Assembly (NCBI GenBank): GCA_047517285.1 | Contig: JAKZTE010000003.1 | Location: 1 to 64,000 of the forward strand | Direction: 5' to 3' | DNA length: 64,000 bases | Source: UBA57 sp963577725 | GTDB taxonomy: Archaea > Thermoproteota > Nitrososphaeria > Nitrososphaerales > UBA57 | Shown: positions 26,824-35,192 of the stretch, one piece after another | Layout: each line of letters opens with the position of its first letter | Numbering within the stretch: the first letter of the stretch is position 1 | Made by a program: the position numbers and the translations under genes | Notes under the pieces: generated by a model | The model's database searches: none | Told to the model about the DNA's origin: nothing | What the model saw: only the letters and a program-made list of their open reading frames with translations

Positions 26824-27625
26824 TATTAATCACCGTGCAATTGGAATGTTTTACAGCATTAGATATGGGATCATCAACTAATCCTGAAGCAATGATTCCT
26901 TCTTTAACACCATGATCCAAGGATTCTATACAAGAAATTAATTTTTGTTCCATGCCAAATCCAAGGTTTGGAAGAATTTCTTTAGATTCTGCTAGAGTTA
27001 GATTTGTAACAAGCTTGTCATTTAACGATATTCCATCAACGTCCGTTAGGAAGATAACACGGTCTGCATTTAGATGAGCTGCAATATTAGATGCGGCGCG
27101 ATCGCCATTGACATTCAAGATTTCAAATTCGTCGCCTAGAGCTACTGGAGATATAACTGGAAGGTATCCTGATTTAATCAAGTCATTAATCAATTCAGTA
27201 TTAACGTTTTTTATTTTACCCGTAAATCCACCTTCAATTGCACGTTTTCTTTTTCTTTCGTCTATTATCAAGAGTCTTTTCTTACGAATTGCACTCAATA
27301 TATTACCATCGATACCACCTAATCCTACTGCATTAACACCTAAAGATTGTAATGATACTACGATTTCTTTATTGATTTTTCCACACATGACCATCATGAA
27401 GATTGATGCGGTTTCTTTATCAGTGTATCTGCTTTTCACGCCAGATGGAGAAACAATGAATTCTTGTTTCTTACCTAGTTTTTCTGCAATTTCTGTTACG
27501 GTGTTTCCTCCTCCATGAACGACAACCAATGACTCAGTTTTGGAAAATTTTTTAATATCCTCAAATAAATTTTTTGTCAGGCCTTTACTATGTAGACTTC
27601 CACCGATTTTTACTATTGTAACCAT
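26816..27625 (-). CDS. lysZ: [LysW]-aminoadipate/glutamate kinase
   Basis: The amino-acid kinase family protein reads MVTIVKIGGSLHSKGL at the N-terminus, VVVHGGGNTVTEIAEK, and FLTDVDGI, with the C-terminal FGMEQKLISCIESLDHGVKEGIIASG segment. I chose the ATG at 27625, 5 bp beyond the lysY stop, giving 269 residues; an upstream in-frame codon would add MGSWNTSNVIS, which overlaps lysY and is not conserved-looking. It phosphorylates the side-chain carboxylate of the carrier-linked substrate. Middle gene of the arg/lys operon. Confidence 0.93.
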   Translation of the reverse strand: MVTIVKIGGSLHSKGLTKNLFEDIKKFSKTESLVVVHGGGNTVTEIAEKLGKKQEFIVSPSGVKSRYTDKETASIFMMVMCGKINKEIVVSLQSLGVNAVGLGGIDGNILSAIRKKRLLIIDERKRKRAIEGGFTGKIKNVNTELINDLIKSGYLPVISPVALGDEFEILNVNGDRAASNIAAHLNADRVIFLTDVDGISLNDKLVTNLTLAESKEILPNLGFGMEQKLISCIESLDHGVKEGIIASGLVDDPISNAVKHSNCTVINNE

Positions 27626-27630
27626 GGAAA

Positions 27631-28683
27631 TCACATTGGATGTATTCCAGGAACCCATAAACCGGTAGTTTCGTCAAAACCAGACATAAGATTCATATTT
27701 TGAATAGCAGTTCCTGCAGCCCCCTTGATCAGATTATCTGATGAAGACATAACAACAAGTCTAGATGCAGATTTGTCATGAGCAAATCCAATATCGCAAA
27801 AATTGGAACCAATAAGTAGTTTAGGATCAGGGTATCTGTACAGACCTTTCTTATCTCCAATAAATCTAATAAAAGGCGAATCAGAATAGAATTTCCTATA
27901 GGCTTTCCATACCTCAACTTCAGTAATATCAGAATCAACAGAGGCGTATGAAGTACATAATATACCGCGAACAAGATTTACTGAATGAACAGACAGTGAA
28001 ACATTTACAGAATTTTCAGATAAATTCGAAAGTTCTTGATCAATTTCAGCAGTATGTCTATGTGCGTATGGTTTGAATGGACGGATAACGCCATACCTAT
28101 TAGCATGATGAGAACCAATAGTGGGTTTTGCTCCAGCGCCAGATGAACCAACTTTTGAGTCAATAATAATATTATTAGAATCTATTATTTTATTTTGAAT
28201 CAAAGGTGCCAACGCAAGAATCGAAGTTAAAGCGGTGCAACCAGGAGTAGATGTAAACTTACTTGATTTTATCGAATCCCTATGAAGTTCAGGTAAACCG
28301 AACGTAAATGAATTCAATAAATCAGGTAGAGGATGTGTAAAACCATACCATTTATCATACATATCTGGATTTGAGAGTCTATAATCGGCACTAAGGTCGA
28401 CAATTTTTACGCCAGAATTAACAAGTTCATTCATGAATTCATATGAACTACCATGTGGAACTGCAGTAAAAAGAACGTCGCATTGATCGGCAACTTTTGA
28501 TGAATCAAATAATGAGAATTTAACATCTATAAATCCCTTCAAATTAGGATGAATTTTATATAAAAATTGACCGTCATACTGTCTAGAAGTTGCAAAAGAA
28601 AGTTCAGCTTCAGGATGATTAATGATTAATCTTAATAGTTCTCCGCCGACAAAACCCGATGCACCAATTACTCCAACTTTCAT
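27631..28683 (-). CDS. lysY: [LysW]-aminoadipyl/glutamyl-phosphate reductase
   Basis: The 350-residue NADPH-dependent reductase of the ArgC/LysY family has the Rossmann start VGVIGASGFVGGELLRLI, a catalytic Cys in FTSTPGCTALTSILALAPL, the GSSGAGAKPTIGSHHANRYGVIRPF segment and HRHTAEIDQEL. It reduces the acyl phosphate made by LysZ to the semialdehyde used by LysJ. Six bases separate it from lysX. Length and motifs are normal. Confidence 0.95.
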   Translation of the reverse strand: MKVGVIGASGFVGGELLRLIINHPEAELSFATSRQYDGQFLYKIHPNLKGFIDVKFSLFDSSKVADQCDVLFTAVPHGSSYEFMNELVNSGVKIVDLSADYRLSNPDMYDKWYGFTHPLPDLLNSFTFGLPELHRDSIKSSKFTSTPGCTALTSILALAPLIQNKIIDSNNIIIDSKVGSSGAGAKPTIGSHHANRYGVIRPFKPYAHRHTAEIDQELSNLSENSVNVSLSVHSVNLVRGILCTSYASVDSDITEVEVWKAYRKFYSDSPFIRFIGDKKGLYRYPDPKLLIGSNFCDIGFAHDKSASRLVVMSSSDNLIKGAAGTAIQNMNLMSGFDETTGLWVPGIHPM

Positions 28684-28689
28684 TACAAA

Positions 28690-29556
28690 TTACCTCTTTG
28701 AAATATTATCAATATAATCTACAATTTTGTATGCTATATTATCTTTGGTGAATTTTGAAACGCCTTTAAACTCAACATTATTATTAATTTCATGAACTAA
28801 GAATCCGTCTTCGCCCTCCATTAAATCAACGCCAAGGATTCCACCGCCAACTGAGTCTGATGCCTTAAGAACTATTTCTTCCAGCTCCTTCGTGATAGGA
28901 CAATTCTCAATTTTTGCTCCAAGTGAGAAATTAGTCCTCCAATCATCATTAGAAGAATAACGATATTCAGCGCCAACAACTTCATTTCCTACAACAACAG
29001 TTCTAATGTCTCTTGGAGGTCTATTGATATGTTGTTGGACATAGAAGATTTTCGAGAATAAGCCATCGTCATTATATCTCATTTCAATCAGAGCTTTAGC
29101 AGAGTCTTTATCATTTAATTTTACAACACCTCTTCCCCAACTTCCTACAATAGGCTTCAATACAGATGGATAGCCCAGTTCTTTTACAGAATCTTCGGCA
29201 GATTTATCGGAAAAACTGAATAAAGTAAGGGGAGTTTTTATACCCAATTCTTCAAATTTCAATGTAGATAGGAATTTATTACCGCATATTCTACTTGTGT
29301 TAGAACTATTAACCACTAAACAGTTTTTTGATTCTAAATAATGGGCAATAAGCATGCCACGATAATGACTGATACATCTTTGAATTATAGAAGTACCAAA
29401 CGAAGATTGAATTGATTCGTCAGAGTCATCACTACGCAATACGAGTGCTTTTGCATCATGTTTGCTAAATGGGATATTTCTTTCATTAAATGCATTGAAA
29501 ATTTCTTTTTCTTCCCAACGTACGCGATCGTAGATAATACTGATACGATTAGTCAT
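28690..29556 (-). CDS. lysX: LysW-aminoadipate/glutamate ligase
   Basis: This ATP-grasp ligase of the LysX/RimK family has MTNRISIIYDRVRWEEK at the N-terminus, the ATP-binding SVLKPIVGSWGRGVVKL, IRTVVVGNEVVGAEYR and the metal/substrate end GVDLMEGEDGFLVHEINNNVEFKGVSK. I chose the ATG at 29556, one base after the lysW stop codon, giving 288 residues; the longer in-frame extension upstream lies inside lysW and was rejected. Only one LysX/ArgX-type ligase is visible, so it may act on both aminoadipate and glutamate. Confidence 0.94.
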   Translation of the reverse strand: MTNRISIIYDRVRWEEKEIFNAFNERNIPFSKHDAKALVLRSDDSDESIQSSFGTSIIQRCISHYRGMLIAHYLESKNCLVVNSSNTSRICGNKFLSTLKFEELGIKTPLTLFSFSDKSAEDSVKELGYPSVLKPIVGSWGRGVVKLNDKDSAKALIEMRYNDDGLFSKIFYVQQHINRPPRDIRTVVVGNEVVGAEYRYSSNDDWRTNFSLGAKIENCPITKELEEIVLKASDSVGGGILGVDLMEGEDGFLVHEINNNVEFKGVSKFTKDNIAYKIVDYIDNISKR

Positions 29557-29557
29557 T

Positions 29558-29731
29558 TTATTCTCCCCAATCTTCTCCAACTGATTCTGCAGGCGATAAT
29601 GTAACAGTATTTGAATCGATTTTCTTAACTTCAAATTCGTTACTGCAATCAGGACAACTTATAATCTCTCCGATTACAACGTCGTCTAGAATCTGCATTG
29701 TTGCATCACAATCTTGGCATTTTTGCTCCAT
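29558..29731 (-). CDS. lysW: LysW amino-group carrier protein
   Basis: A 57-residue ORF reads MEQKCQDCDATMQILDDVVI..., with two CxxC pairs (CQDC and CPDC) for a zinc knuckle, and ends in EDWGE, the C-terminal Glu tail to which amino acid intermediates are attached. Length and ending fit LysW exactly. The ATG at 29731 overlaps the argH stop (TAATG), and lysX starts one base after the lysW stop, so translation is coupled. It is the scaffold for both lysine and ornithine/arginine formation. Confidence 0.95.
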   Translation of the reverse strand: MEQKCQDCDATMQILDDVVIGEIISCPDCSNEFEVKKIDSNTVTLSPAESVGEDWGE

Positions 29732-31221
29732 TAATTTCCACCTCCTGATAGATTTTTTATAGATTTTTCAAGAAGAAGTTCAGATTTAGCAAGTAAATTC
29801 TGTTGTTTCTTAATAAATTTAGAGGAATTAGAGAGTTGTACTGTTCTGAGTTTAATCATTCTATTACTCTCGGAATTAGAAGGAGAGCCTTTTGTAGTTT
29901 TTGAATTAACATTATTAACATAATTAAAGATTGAATCAATTTCCGACATATTTACTTTAATTGTTTTACCAGTTATTTTCTTAGTTATTTTATCAATATC
30001 AGTTTTTACTAATTCAGATAATTTTGTATTAGAATCAATTGATGACTTGGATAGAGTTCCAACAATATGATGTGATTGTCTGAAGGAAACATTATAATTT
30101 GATGCAAGATAATTAGCTAAATCGGCAGCTATCATGGTATCGTCTAGATTAGCATACATAGACTCTTTGTTAAATTTACAGGTATTCAACATGTTAGACA
30201 ATAGTTGAACTGATGACAATGATTTATTTATAGAATTCCATAATCTAGGAGTTAGATCTTGTATGTCGATACTATATCCCAGAGTAAGTGATTTAATTAT
30301 GCTAATTGATGTAACAAGATCACCAATAATAATCGAAGATTTAGATCTTATCAATTCGGCAATAACAGGGTTCTTTTTTTGAGGCATTATACTACTAGTT
30401 GAACTGAATTCATCAGAGATTTCAACGTATGAGAATTCAGAGGTACTCCAAAGGACCAATTCATTAACAATTTTCTCAATGTTTAACATTAGCAACGTAA
30501 GATTCGACAGTAATTCGATGCAGAAATCACGAGTAGTGGTAGCATCGATTGAATTTTCTACAATGCCATTAAAACCAAGTAATTTAGCAATATAATCTCT
30601 ATCAACATGAATAATTACTGATGCAATTGCGCCAGAACCTTGTGGAGATTTGTTAACTCTGTCATAGGTTTCTTGAAATCTGTCGACATCTCTAGATAAT
30701 GAATCATAATGAGCAAGAAGATTATGAGAAAGGGTTATGATTTGTGCATGTTGGAGATGAGTAAAAGAAGGCATAAGATAATCAGTATGTGTTTTTGCCA
30801 GATTAAGAATAACATTTTGCAAGTCATGAATACTGGTCAATATACTTAAGATAAATGTACGAGTTGTCATTCTGATTGCAGTTGCAACTTGATCGTTTCT
30901 ACTCTTGGCAAGATTAAGTTGTCCGCCGGTTTCACTACCAATACGATTAATTACAAATGATTCAACGTTCATATGAACGTCCTCAAGGCTAGAATCTAGT
31001 TCAAACGAATCGTCAATTGACTTTAGAGTTTTAATGCATTTATTTGCGGTCTTTTTATCAAGGATATTTTGTTTCGCCAACATAAGCATGTGTGCAATAT
31101 TGATTTTTTTGACAGGATCGATAATCAGTAAATCCTCATCGGTAGAACTAATAAAAGAAGAAGCTAAGGCAGAGGTTTTAGAGAGTCTATTGCCTCTCAA
31201 TATATCTATATCATCAGTCAT
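29731..31221 (-). CDS. argH: Argininosuccinate lyase
   Basis: The 496-residue fumarase-superfamily enzyme contains EDVHMNVESFVINRIG, LNLAKSRNDQVATAIRM, the HLQHAQIITLSHNLLAHYDSLSRD helix and the signature SSIMPQKKNPVIAELIRSK. It splits argininosuccinate to arginine and fumarate. It overlaps argG upstream by 4 bp and lysW downstream by 1 bp, linking the final arginine steps to the LysW pathway in one transcript. Slightly longer than typical ArgH (about 460), mostly in the C-terminal part. Confidence 0.96.
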   Translation of the reverse strand: MTDDIDILRGNRLSKTSALASSFISSTDEDLLIIDPVKKINIAHMLMLAKQNILDKKTANKCIKTLKSIDDSFELDSSLEDVHMNVESFVINRIGSETGGQLNLAKSRNDQVATAIRMTTRTFILSILTSIHDLQNVILNLAKTHTDYLMPSFTHLQHAQIITLSHNLLAHYDSLSRDVDRFQETYDRVNKSPQGSGAIASVIIHVDRDYIAKLLGFNGIVENSIDATTTRDFCIELLSNLTLLMLNIEKIVNELVLWSTSEFSYVEISDEFSSTSSIMPQKKNPVIAELIRSKSSIIIGDLVTSISIIKSLTLGYSIDIQDLTPRLWNSINKSLSSVQLLSNMLNTCKFNKESMYANLDDTMIAADLANYLASNYNVSFRQSHHIVGTLSKSSIDSNTKLSELVKTDIDKITKKITGKTIKVNMSEIDSIFNYVNNVNSKTTKGSPSNSESNRMIKLRTVQLSNSSKFIKKQQNLLAKSELLLEKSIKNLSGGGN

Positions 31222-32396
31222 TTTGTCTCTCCTTCGTTAAATTTAGACTGAAGTCCCCAGATTTCGATAAAACCCTTAGAGTATGTTTGATTGAAATCAG
31301 ATGAAGAGGAATATGAAGAAAGATTCTGATCATAAATAGAATTTTTAGATTTTCTGCCAACCACAGTGAAGGAATTACTCCTAAGTTTCAGTCTAACAGT
31401 GCCATTAACGCGTTCTTGAGTTTTATTAATAAATGAATCAATATCTTTTACCAATGGATCTACAAATAATCCTGAATAAATCATCCAACTCCATTTTTGT
31501 TCTAATAAGGACTTTATTTCCAATTCATTTCTAGTCAATACTAATTTTTCTAGATCTTTATGAGCGTCAATAAGTACGGTGGCGGCAGGTGCTTCGTAGA
31601 TTTCTCTTGATTTTATCCCCATAAGCCTATCTTCTATGTGGTCAACAACTCCAATGCCATATTTTCCTGCAACGTCGTTAAGATGAGTAATCATTTCTAG
31701 AGAATCAGTAATACCGTCGATTGAAATTGGAATGCCATTATTAAAATCAATTTCTACGTATTTATCAGGCAATCTACTGTCTACATCAATCCATTTGTAG
31801 ATATCTTTTGGAGGTTCTTCGAAAGAATCTTCTAAGATTCCACCTTCTATAGATCTACCCCACAAGTTTTCGTCAATGCTGTATTGGGATTTCTTTTCAA
31901 TTGGCACGTTAAGGTCTTTTGCATATTGAATTTCTTCATCTCTGCTCATATTTTCATCTCTAACTGGAGCAATAATTTTAGCATCGGGCATAACAGATCT
32001 CAATGTAACGTCGAATCTGGCTTGATCATTACCTTTTCCAGTACATCCATGTGAAAAGATTTTAGTATTTTCCTGATTTGCAATTTCTACTAGCTTGTAT
32101 GCAATAAGGGGCCTACCCAAAGCAGTGGCCAACGGATATTTATTCTGATACAAGGCATTTGATTTTATTGCAGAAAAAATATAATTATTAATAAATTCTT
32201 GTTTGGCATCAATAGTATAATGTTTTGATGCGCCAATTGAGTAGGCCTTTTTTTCAATTTCGTCAAAGTTTTCATCTTGACCAATATCAACAATAGTAGT
32301 AATTACGTCAAGATTATGCTTTTTCTTTAGCCAACTAACTGAGATAGATGTATCAAGTCCTCCAGAAAATGCTAAAACTACTTTTTTGGACATCAT
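31218..32396 (-). CDS. argG: Argininosuccinate synthase
   Basis: The 392-residue enzyme has the ATP PPi-loop VVLAFSGGLDTSISVSWLK, SHGCTGKGNDQARFD and KYGIGVVDHIEDRLMGIKSRE, all diagnostic for ArgG. It joins citrulline and aspartate. It is the first gene of the eight-gene arginine/lysine operon. Two adjacent ATGs (32396 and 32393) are possible starts. A palindromic TATA-like element centred at 32422.5 is about 26-30 bp upstream, consistent with leaderless transcription. Confidence 0.97.
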   Translation of the reverse strand: MMSKKVVLAFSGGLDTSISVSWLKKKHNLDVITTIVDIGQDENFDEIEKKAYSIGASKHYTIDAKQEFINNYIFSAIKSNALYQNKYPLATALGRPLIAYKLVEIANQENTKIFSHGCTGKGNDQARFDVTLRSVMPDAKIIAPVRDENMSRDEEIQYAKDLNVPIEKKSQYSIDENLWGRSIEGGILEDSFEEPPKDIYKWIDVDSRLPDKYVEIDFNNGIPISIDGITDSLEMITHLNDVAGKYGIGVVDHIEDRLMGIKSREIYEAPAATVLIDAHKDLEKLVLTRNELEIKSLLEQKWSWMIYSGLFVDPLVKDIDSFINKTQERVNGTVRLKLRSNSFTVVGRKSKNSIYDQNLSSYSSSSDFNQTYSKGFIEIWGLQSKFNEGETK

Positions 32397-32414
32397 GTGA
32401 GAAGTTTGTAGAGA

Positions 32415-32430
32415 AACCTTTTAATAGGTT
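32415..32430. promoter_or_regulatory. Palindromic bidirectional promoter core, argG / ACT-domain gene
   Basis: AACCTTTTAATAGGTT is symmetric except for one base pair. Read on plus it gives TTTTAATA, on minus TATTAAAA, each preceded by AACC as a BRE-like flank. Its centre lies about 26.5 bp from the argG ATG and 28.5 bp from the TTG of the divergent gene, the right place to act as the TATA box of both leaderless transcripts. Confidence 0.6.
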
Positions 32431-32432
32431 TT

Positions 32433-32446
32433 GGTCATAATTGACC
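32433..32446. promoter_or_regulatory. Candidate operator, inverted repeat GGTCA-N4-TGACC
   Basis: GGTCATAATTGACC has perfect 5-bp arms and sits between the shared TATA element and the TTG start of the ACT-domain gene. A third copy of the half-site, TGACCA, occurs exactly 20 bp further (32462), two helical turns away and on the same face. A bound protein here could block or modulate the divergent promoter. Confidence 0.5.
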
Positions 32447-32450
32447 ATTA

Positions 32451-33128
32451 TTGGCTATAGATGACCAGAAACAGATAAATCAATCTGTTGCAAGAATTAC
32501 AAGAAATTTAATAGAATCAGATTTAGGAATACAGGATTCAATAGCTAGAGATTATGCTAATATTAGTGGAATAGCAAGATTACTAAAACCCAAAATTGAG
32601 AAAATGGGGATTTCAGAAGTTAATGAAGATGCAATAATAACAGCTGTAAAAAGAATTGTGCCAAAGTATACGTCAATCAATAATGAAATTACAGATGTTA
32701 TTGCAAAGAGTGATATAAATGTAAGAACGGGTGTTGCTAAATTATCAGTTAAAAAGAATGATCGCAATCAAGAAAATATACAGAATGTAATATTAAAAAA
32801 TAATGAAGAATTTATTCAGATTTCGGTAGCAACTTCGGCATTAACAATAATATATTCTGAAAGACTTAGAGAAGAATTATTGAAGATATTCGATAAATCA
32901 GAAATATTAGAAGATTCAAATGATTTAGCGGCAATAATTGTACATAGTCCAATAGAGGTAATCTCAGTACCAGGATTTGTATTTACAATATATGGCCAGG
33001 TTGCTAAAAGACAAATAAATATAGAAGATACAGTTAGTTGTTTTACAGATACAATAATTGTAGTAAAAACAAAAGATGTAGCAATGACTTTTTCTGTATT
33101 AAATGAGTTATTTGATGATAGTAGATAA
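32451..33128 (+). CDS. HTH-like/ACT-domain archaeal protein, candidate regulator
   Basis: The 225-residue protein has an N-terminal helical part (SVARITRNLIESDLGIQDSIARDYANISGIARLLKPKIE...EDAIITAVKRI, about 9-68) resembling the helix-turn-helix-like domain of archaeal ACT proteins, followed by two ACT-like beta-alpha-beta segments (about 85-150 and 160-222; ISVPGFVFTIYGQVAKRQINIEDT is typical). ACT domains bind amino acids. The start is TTG at 32451. Divergence from the argG operon across a symmetric promoter and an inverted repeat suggests it senses arginine or lysine and controls that operon. This is inference. Confidence 0.65.
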   Translation: MAIDDQKQINQSVARITRNLIESDLGIQDSIARDYANISGIARLLKPKIEKMGISEVNEDAIITAVKRIVPKYTSINNEITDVIAKSDINVRTGVAKLSVKKNDRNQENIQNVILKNNEEFIQISVATSALTIIYSERLREELLKIFDKSEILEDSNDLAAIIVHSPIEVISVPGFVFTIYGQVAKRQINIEDTVSCFTDTIIVVKTKDVAMTFSVLNELFDDSR

Positions 33129-33199
33129 ATAAGAGATTTAACGTTCTCGATTACCAGCACTTTGGCATAAATGAATCTAAAATAGTATTCAATATCAAG

Positions 33200-33208
33200 C
33201 TTTTAAGA
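33200..33208 (+). promoter_or_regulatory. TATA-like element before the IMPase-family gene
   Basis: CTTTTAAGA is centred about 28 bp before the TTG at 33232. The 103-bp gap 33129-33231 otherwise shows no gene. Confidence 0.4.
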
Positions 33209-33231
33209 TTCTTTAAACAATGAATATATGA

Positions 33232-34035
33232 TTGAACTATTCAGAAATTATAGAAAAAGCACTAATAAAAGCGCAAAATACGATTAAAGGTAGATACTTT
33301 AAAGGGAATCATATTGAATTAGATAAAAATGCATTTGGAGATATGCAATATGAGATCGATGTATTAGCAGAAAGAACGATACTAAAAGAGATTAGAGAAC
33401 ATATACCGGGATCTACAATTGTATCAGAAGAAACGGGGATAATTGAAGGAAATAATGACATATTTGTATTAGTTGATCCATTAGATGGGAGTTTAAATTC
33501 GGTAAGGCAGATTCCATTTTTTAGTTCGACTATTGCAATTGCAAAAGGAGGAAAATTTTCAGATATAATTGCCTCAGGAGTAATAGATATAATTCAAGGA
33601 GATTTGTATTTGGGTGAGCTGCAAAAGGCAACGGTCAATAATTTAACAATAAAGCCAAACAATATAGAAAAACTAAATGAAGCAGTAATTGCTGTAGATT
33701 TGAATATAAGATCAGAAAATGCAAGGAAATCTTATGGGCATATGCAGGAAATATTTGAAAAAACTAAGGCGCAAAGAATACTAGGTTCTGCAATAATAGA
33801 GAATATATTCGTGGCAGCAGGTAAAATAGATGCTTTTATTGCCCCTTCAAAACAGTTGAGAACGTTTGATTGTTTACCTGCAATGCATATTGGAAAATGT
33901 TCAGGAATATTCATAAGATTCCTCAATGAACAGAATGATTTCAATATATTATCCAAAGAAGGGGTATCATACGTTACAGCGTGCACAGAGTCATTAGGAA
34001 ATAATATATTGAATGAAATGGATTATCATAAATGA
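33232..34035 (+). CDS. Inositol monophosphatase / fructose-1,6-bisphosphatase family
   Basis: The 267-residue protein carries the lithium-sensitive phosphatase motifs: GDMQYEIDVLAE, IVSEETG (about 61-67), VDPLDGSLNSVRQIPFFS (metal-binding DPLDGS, about 82-90) and a degenerate C-terminal motif in LRTFDCLPAMHIGKC. Family members act on inositol phosphates, fructose bisphosphate, PAP or NADP. In archaea many serve both inositol and fructose bisphosphate substrates. The C-terminal motif, usually WDxAAG, is here FDCLPA, so substrate preference is uncertain. The start is TTG; the Nudix gene follows after 6 bp. Confidence 0.85.
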   Translation: MNYSEIIEKALIKAQNTIKGRYFKGNHIELDKNAFGDMQYEIDVLAERTILKEIREHIPGSTIVSEETGIIEGNNDIFVLVDPLDGSLNSVRQIPFFSSTIAIAKGGKFSDIIASGVIDIIQGDLYLGELQKATVNNLTIKPNNIEKLNEAVIAVDLNIRSENARKSYGHMQEIFEKTKAQRILGSAIIENIFVAAGKIDAFIAPSKQLRTFDCLPAMHIGKCSGIFIRFLNEQNDFNILSKEGVSYVTACTESLGNNILNEMDYHK

Positions 34036-34041
34036 TATCTA

Positions 34042-34464
34042 ATGTTAGAAGAAAGATCAGCCGGAGTAGTTTTATTTAATAGGGCAGAAGGACTTCAATT
34101 TCTCGTCTTAAAATATCCGTCCGGGCATTGGGATTTTGTCAAAGGCAACATTGAACAAGGAGAAGGAGAAGAAGAAACAGTAAAACGAGAATTATTAGAA
34201 GAGACTGGAATAAACAACATTACACTTCACAAAGGATTTAATGAAAAAGCGGAATATCATTATTATAGAAAAAACAAAATAGTGCATAAAATTGTGTCTT
34301 ACTACTTAGCTGAAACAGAACAGAAGGATGTAAAAATATCATTTGAGCACCTAGATTATAGATGGGAAGACCATGATAACGTGTTAAAATTGATTACTTT
34401 TGATAATTCAAAAGAGATACTAGAGAAAGGAAGTCAATTAATTAAGACTTTAGCCAAGAGTTAA
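34042..34464 (+). CDS. Nudix hydrolase, Ap4A-hydrolase-like
   Basis: The 140-residue protein has a clear Nudix box, GNIEQGEGEEETVKRELLEETGI (GX5EX7REUXEEXGU), at about residues 32-54, within a typical fold starting RSAGVVLFNRAEGLQFLVLKYPSGHWDFVKG. This resembles the bis(5'-nucleosyl)-tetraphosphatase group (KYPSGHWDFVKG). It should cleave a nucleoside diphosphate linked to another moiety. It is co-directional with the phosphatase gene 6 bp upstream, and its 3' end overlaps that of the convergent pyrF by 23 bp. Confidence 0.9.
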   Translation: MLEERSAGVVLFNRAEGLQFLVLKYPSGHWDFVKGNIEQGEGEEETVKRELLEETGINNITLHKGFNEKAEYHYYRKNKIVHKIVSYYLAETEQKDVKISFEHLDYRWEDHDNVLKLITFDNSKEILEKGSQLIKTLAKS

Positions 34465-35134
34465 CCCGAATACGTGAAGTAGTGAGAGAAGGATTTCTAG
34501 AATTTAATATTAAACGTCCAACAATTATATAATTAGCGCCGGATTTGACTGATTTAGACACATCGCCGCCTTGTGTACCAATACCAGGTGTGTAAATATC
34601 TAAATTATCATGAGTAAGATTTGAGATTTCTTTAATAAGTTTAGGTCTAGTGGCCCCCACAATGATTCCGTCGGCATGCCATAGTTTAGCACGTTCTATA
34701 AATTCAGCATATAATTTCTTTTTTTTACCTTGTTTCATGATATCAAGTCCGTAGCCATCTTTAGCGCCTGCATGACTCATATAAACTAAGAACAATACGC
34801 CTTTATTTTTGGATTTAGATTTCGCCAATAGAGAATCTAATCCTTCAGAATACCCTACAAAAGGATTGACAATAATTGCGTCAAACCCCATTTTCCATAG
34901 ATGTTTAATTACGATAAGATTTGTAGCAGAGATATCATTTAATTTTAAATCTGCAATAGCAAGTAGATTATTATTATGGATAACAGATACAAGTCTTTTG
35001 AGGTCGTTTAGAGATAAGGGCAGTAACAAATGATGATTGATTTTAACTGCGCATATATCATTTGATGTAGATTTAATTAAAGAAATTGATTTCTTAAGAA
35101 TTTGTTCAGGAGGGCAAGTTAGATCTAATGACAA
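34442..35134 (-). CDS. pyrF: Orotidine-5'-phosphate decarboxylase
   Basis: The product shows the OMP decarboxylase core: AVKINHHLLLPLS, the catalytic tetrad region LLAIADLKLNDISATN (ADLKxxDI), the GFDAIIVNPFVG strand, and the phosphate-binding end YTPGIGTQGGD ... GANYIIVGRLI. It makes UMP from OMP. The first usable start is TTG at 35134, but conserved-looking residues SRVIL of the first beta strand continue in-frame upstream without ATG, GTG or TTG, back to a stop near 35190. A non-standard ATT or ATA start is possible. It follows purA by 58 bp. Confidence 0.92.
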   Translation of the reverse strand: MSLDLTCPPEQILKKSISLIKSTSNDICAVKINHHLLLPLSLNDLKRLVSVIHNNNLLAIADLKLNDISATNLIVIKHLWKMGFDAIIVNPFVGYSEGLDSLLAKSKSKNKGVLFLVYMSHAGAKDGYGLDIMKQGKKKKLYAEFIERAKLWHADGIIVGATRPKLIKEISNLTHDNLDIYTPGIGTQGGDVSKSVKSGANYIIVGRLILNSRNPSLTTSRIRVNSWLKS

Positions 35135-35192
35135 TATAACCCGACTTTGATTTATCTCTGAAATCTTTTTTAATTTATTAGAGAATGATAAA

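Noticed and set aside
26816..27658. LysZ with a longer N-terminus (start at 27658)
   Set aside because: The extension overlaps the lysY end and precedes the conserved MVTIVKIGGS start.
28690..29634. LysX with a longer N-terminus (start at 29634)
   Set aside because: The extra 26 residues lie within lysW in another frame; the ATG at 29556 directly after the lysW stop fits family length.
33129..33231. tRNA or C/D-box RNA gene in the gap
   Set aside because: No cloverleaf, TTCRA loop or paired C (RTGATGA) and D (CTGA) boxes could be seen; only a TATA-like element is supported.
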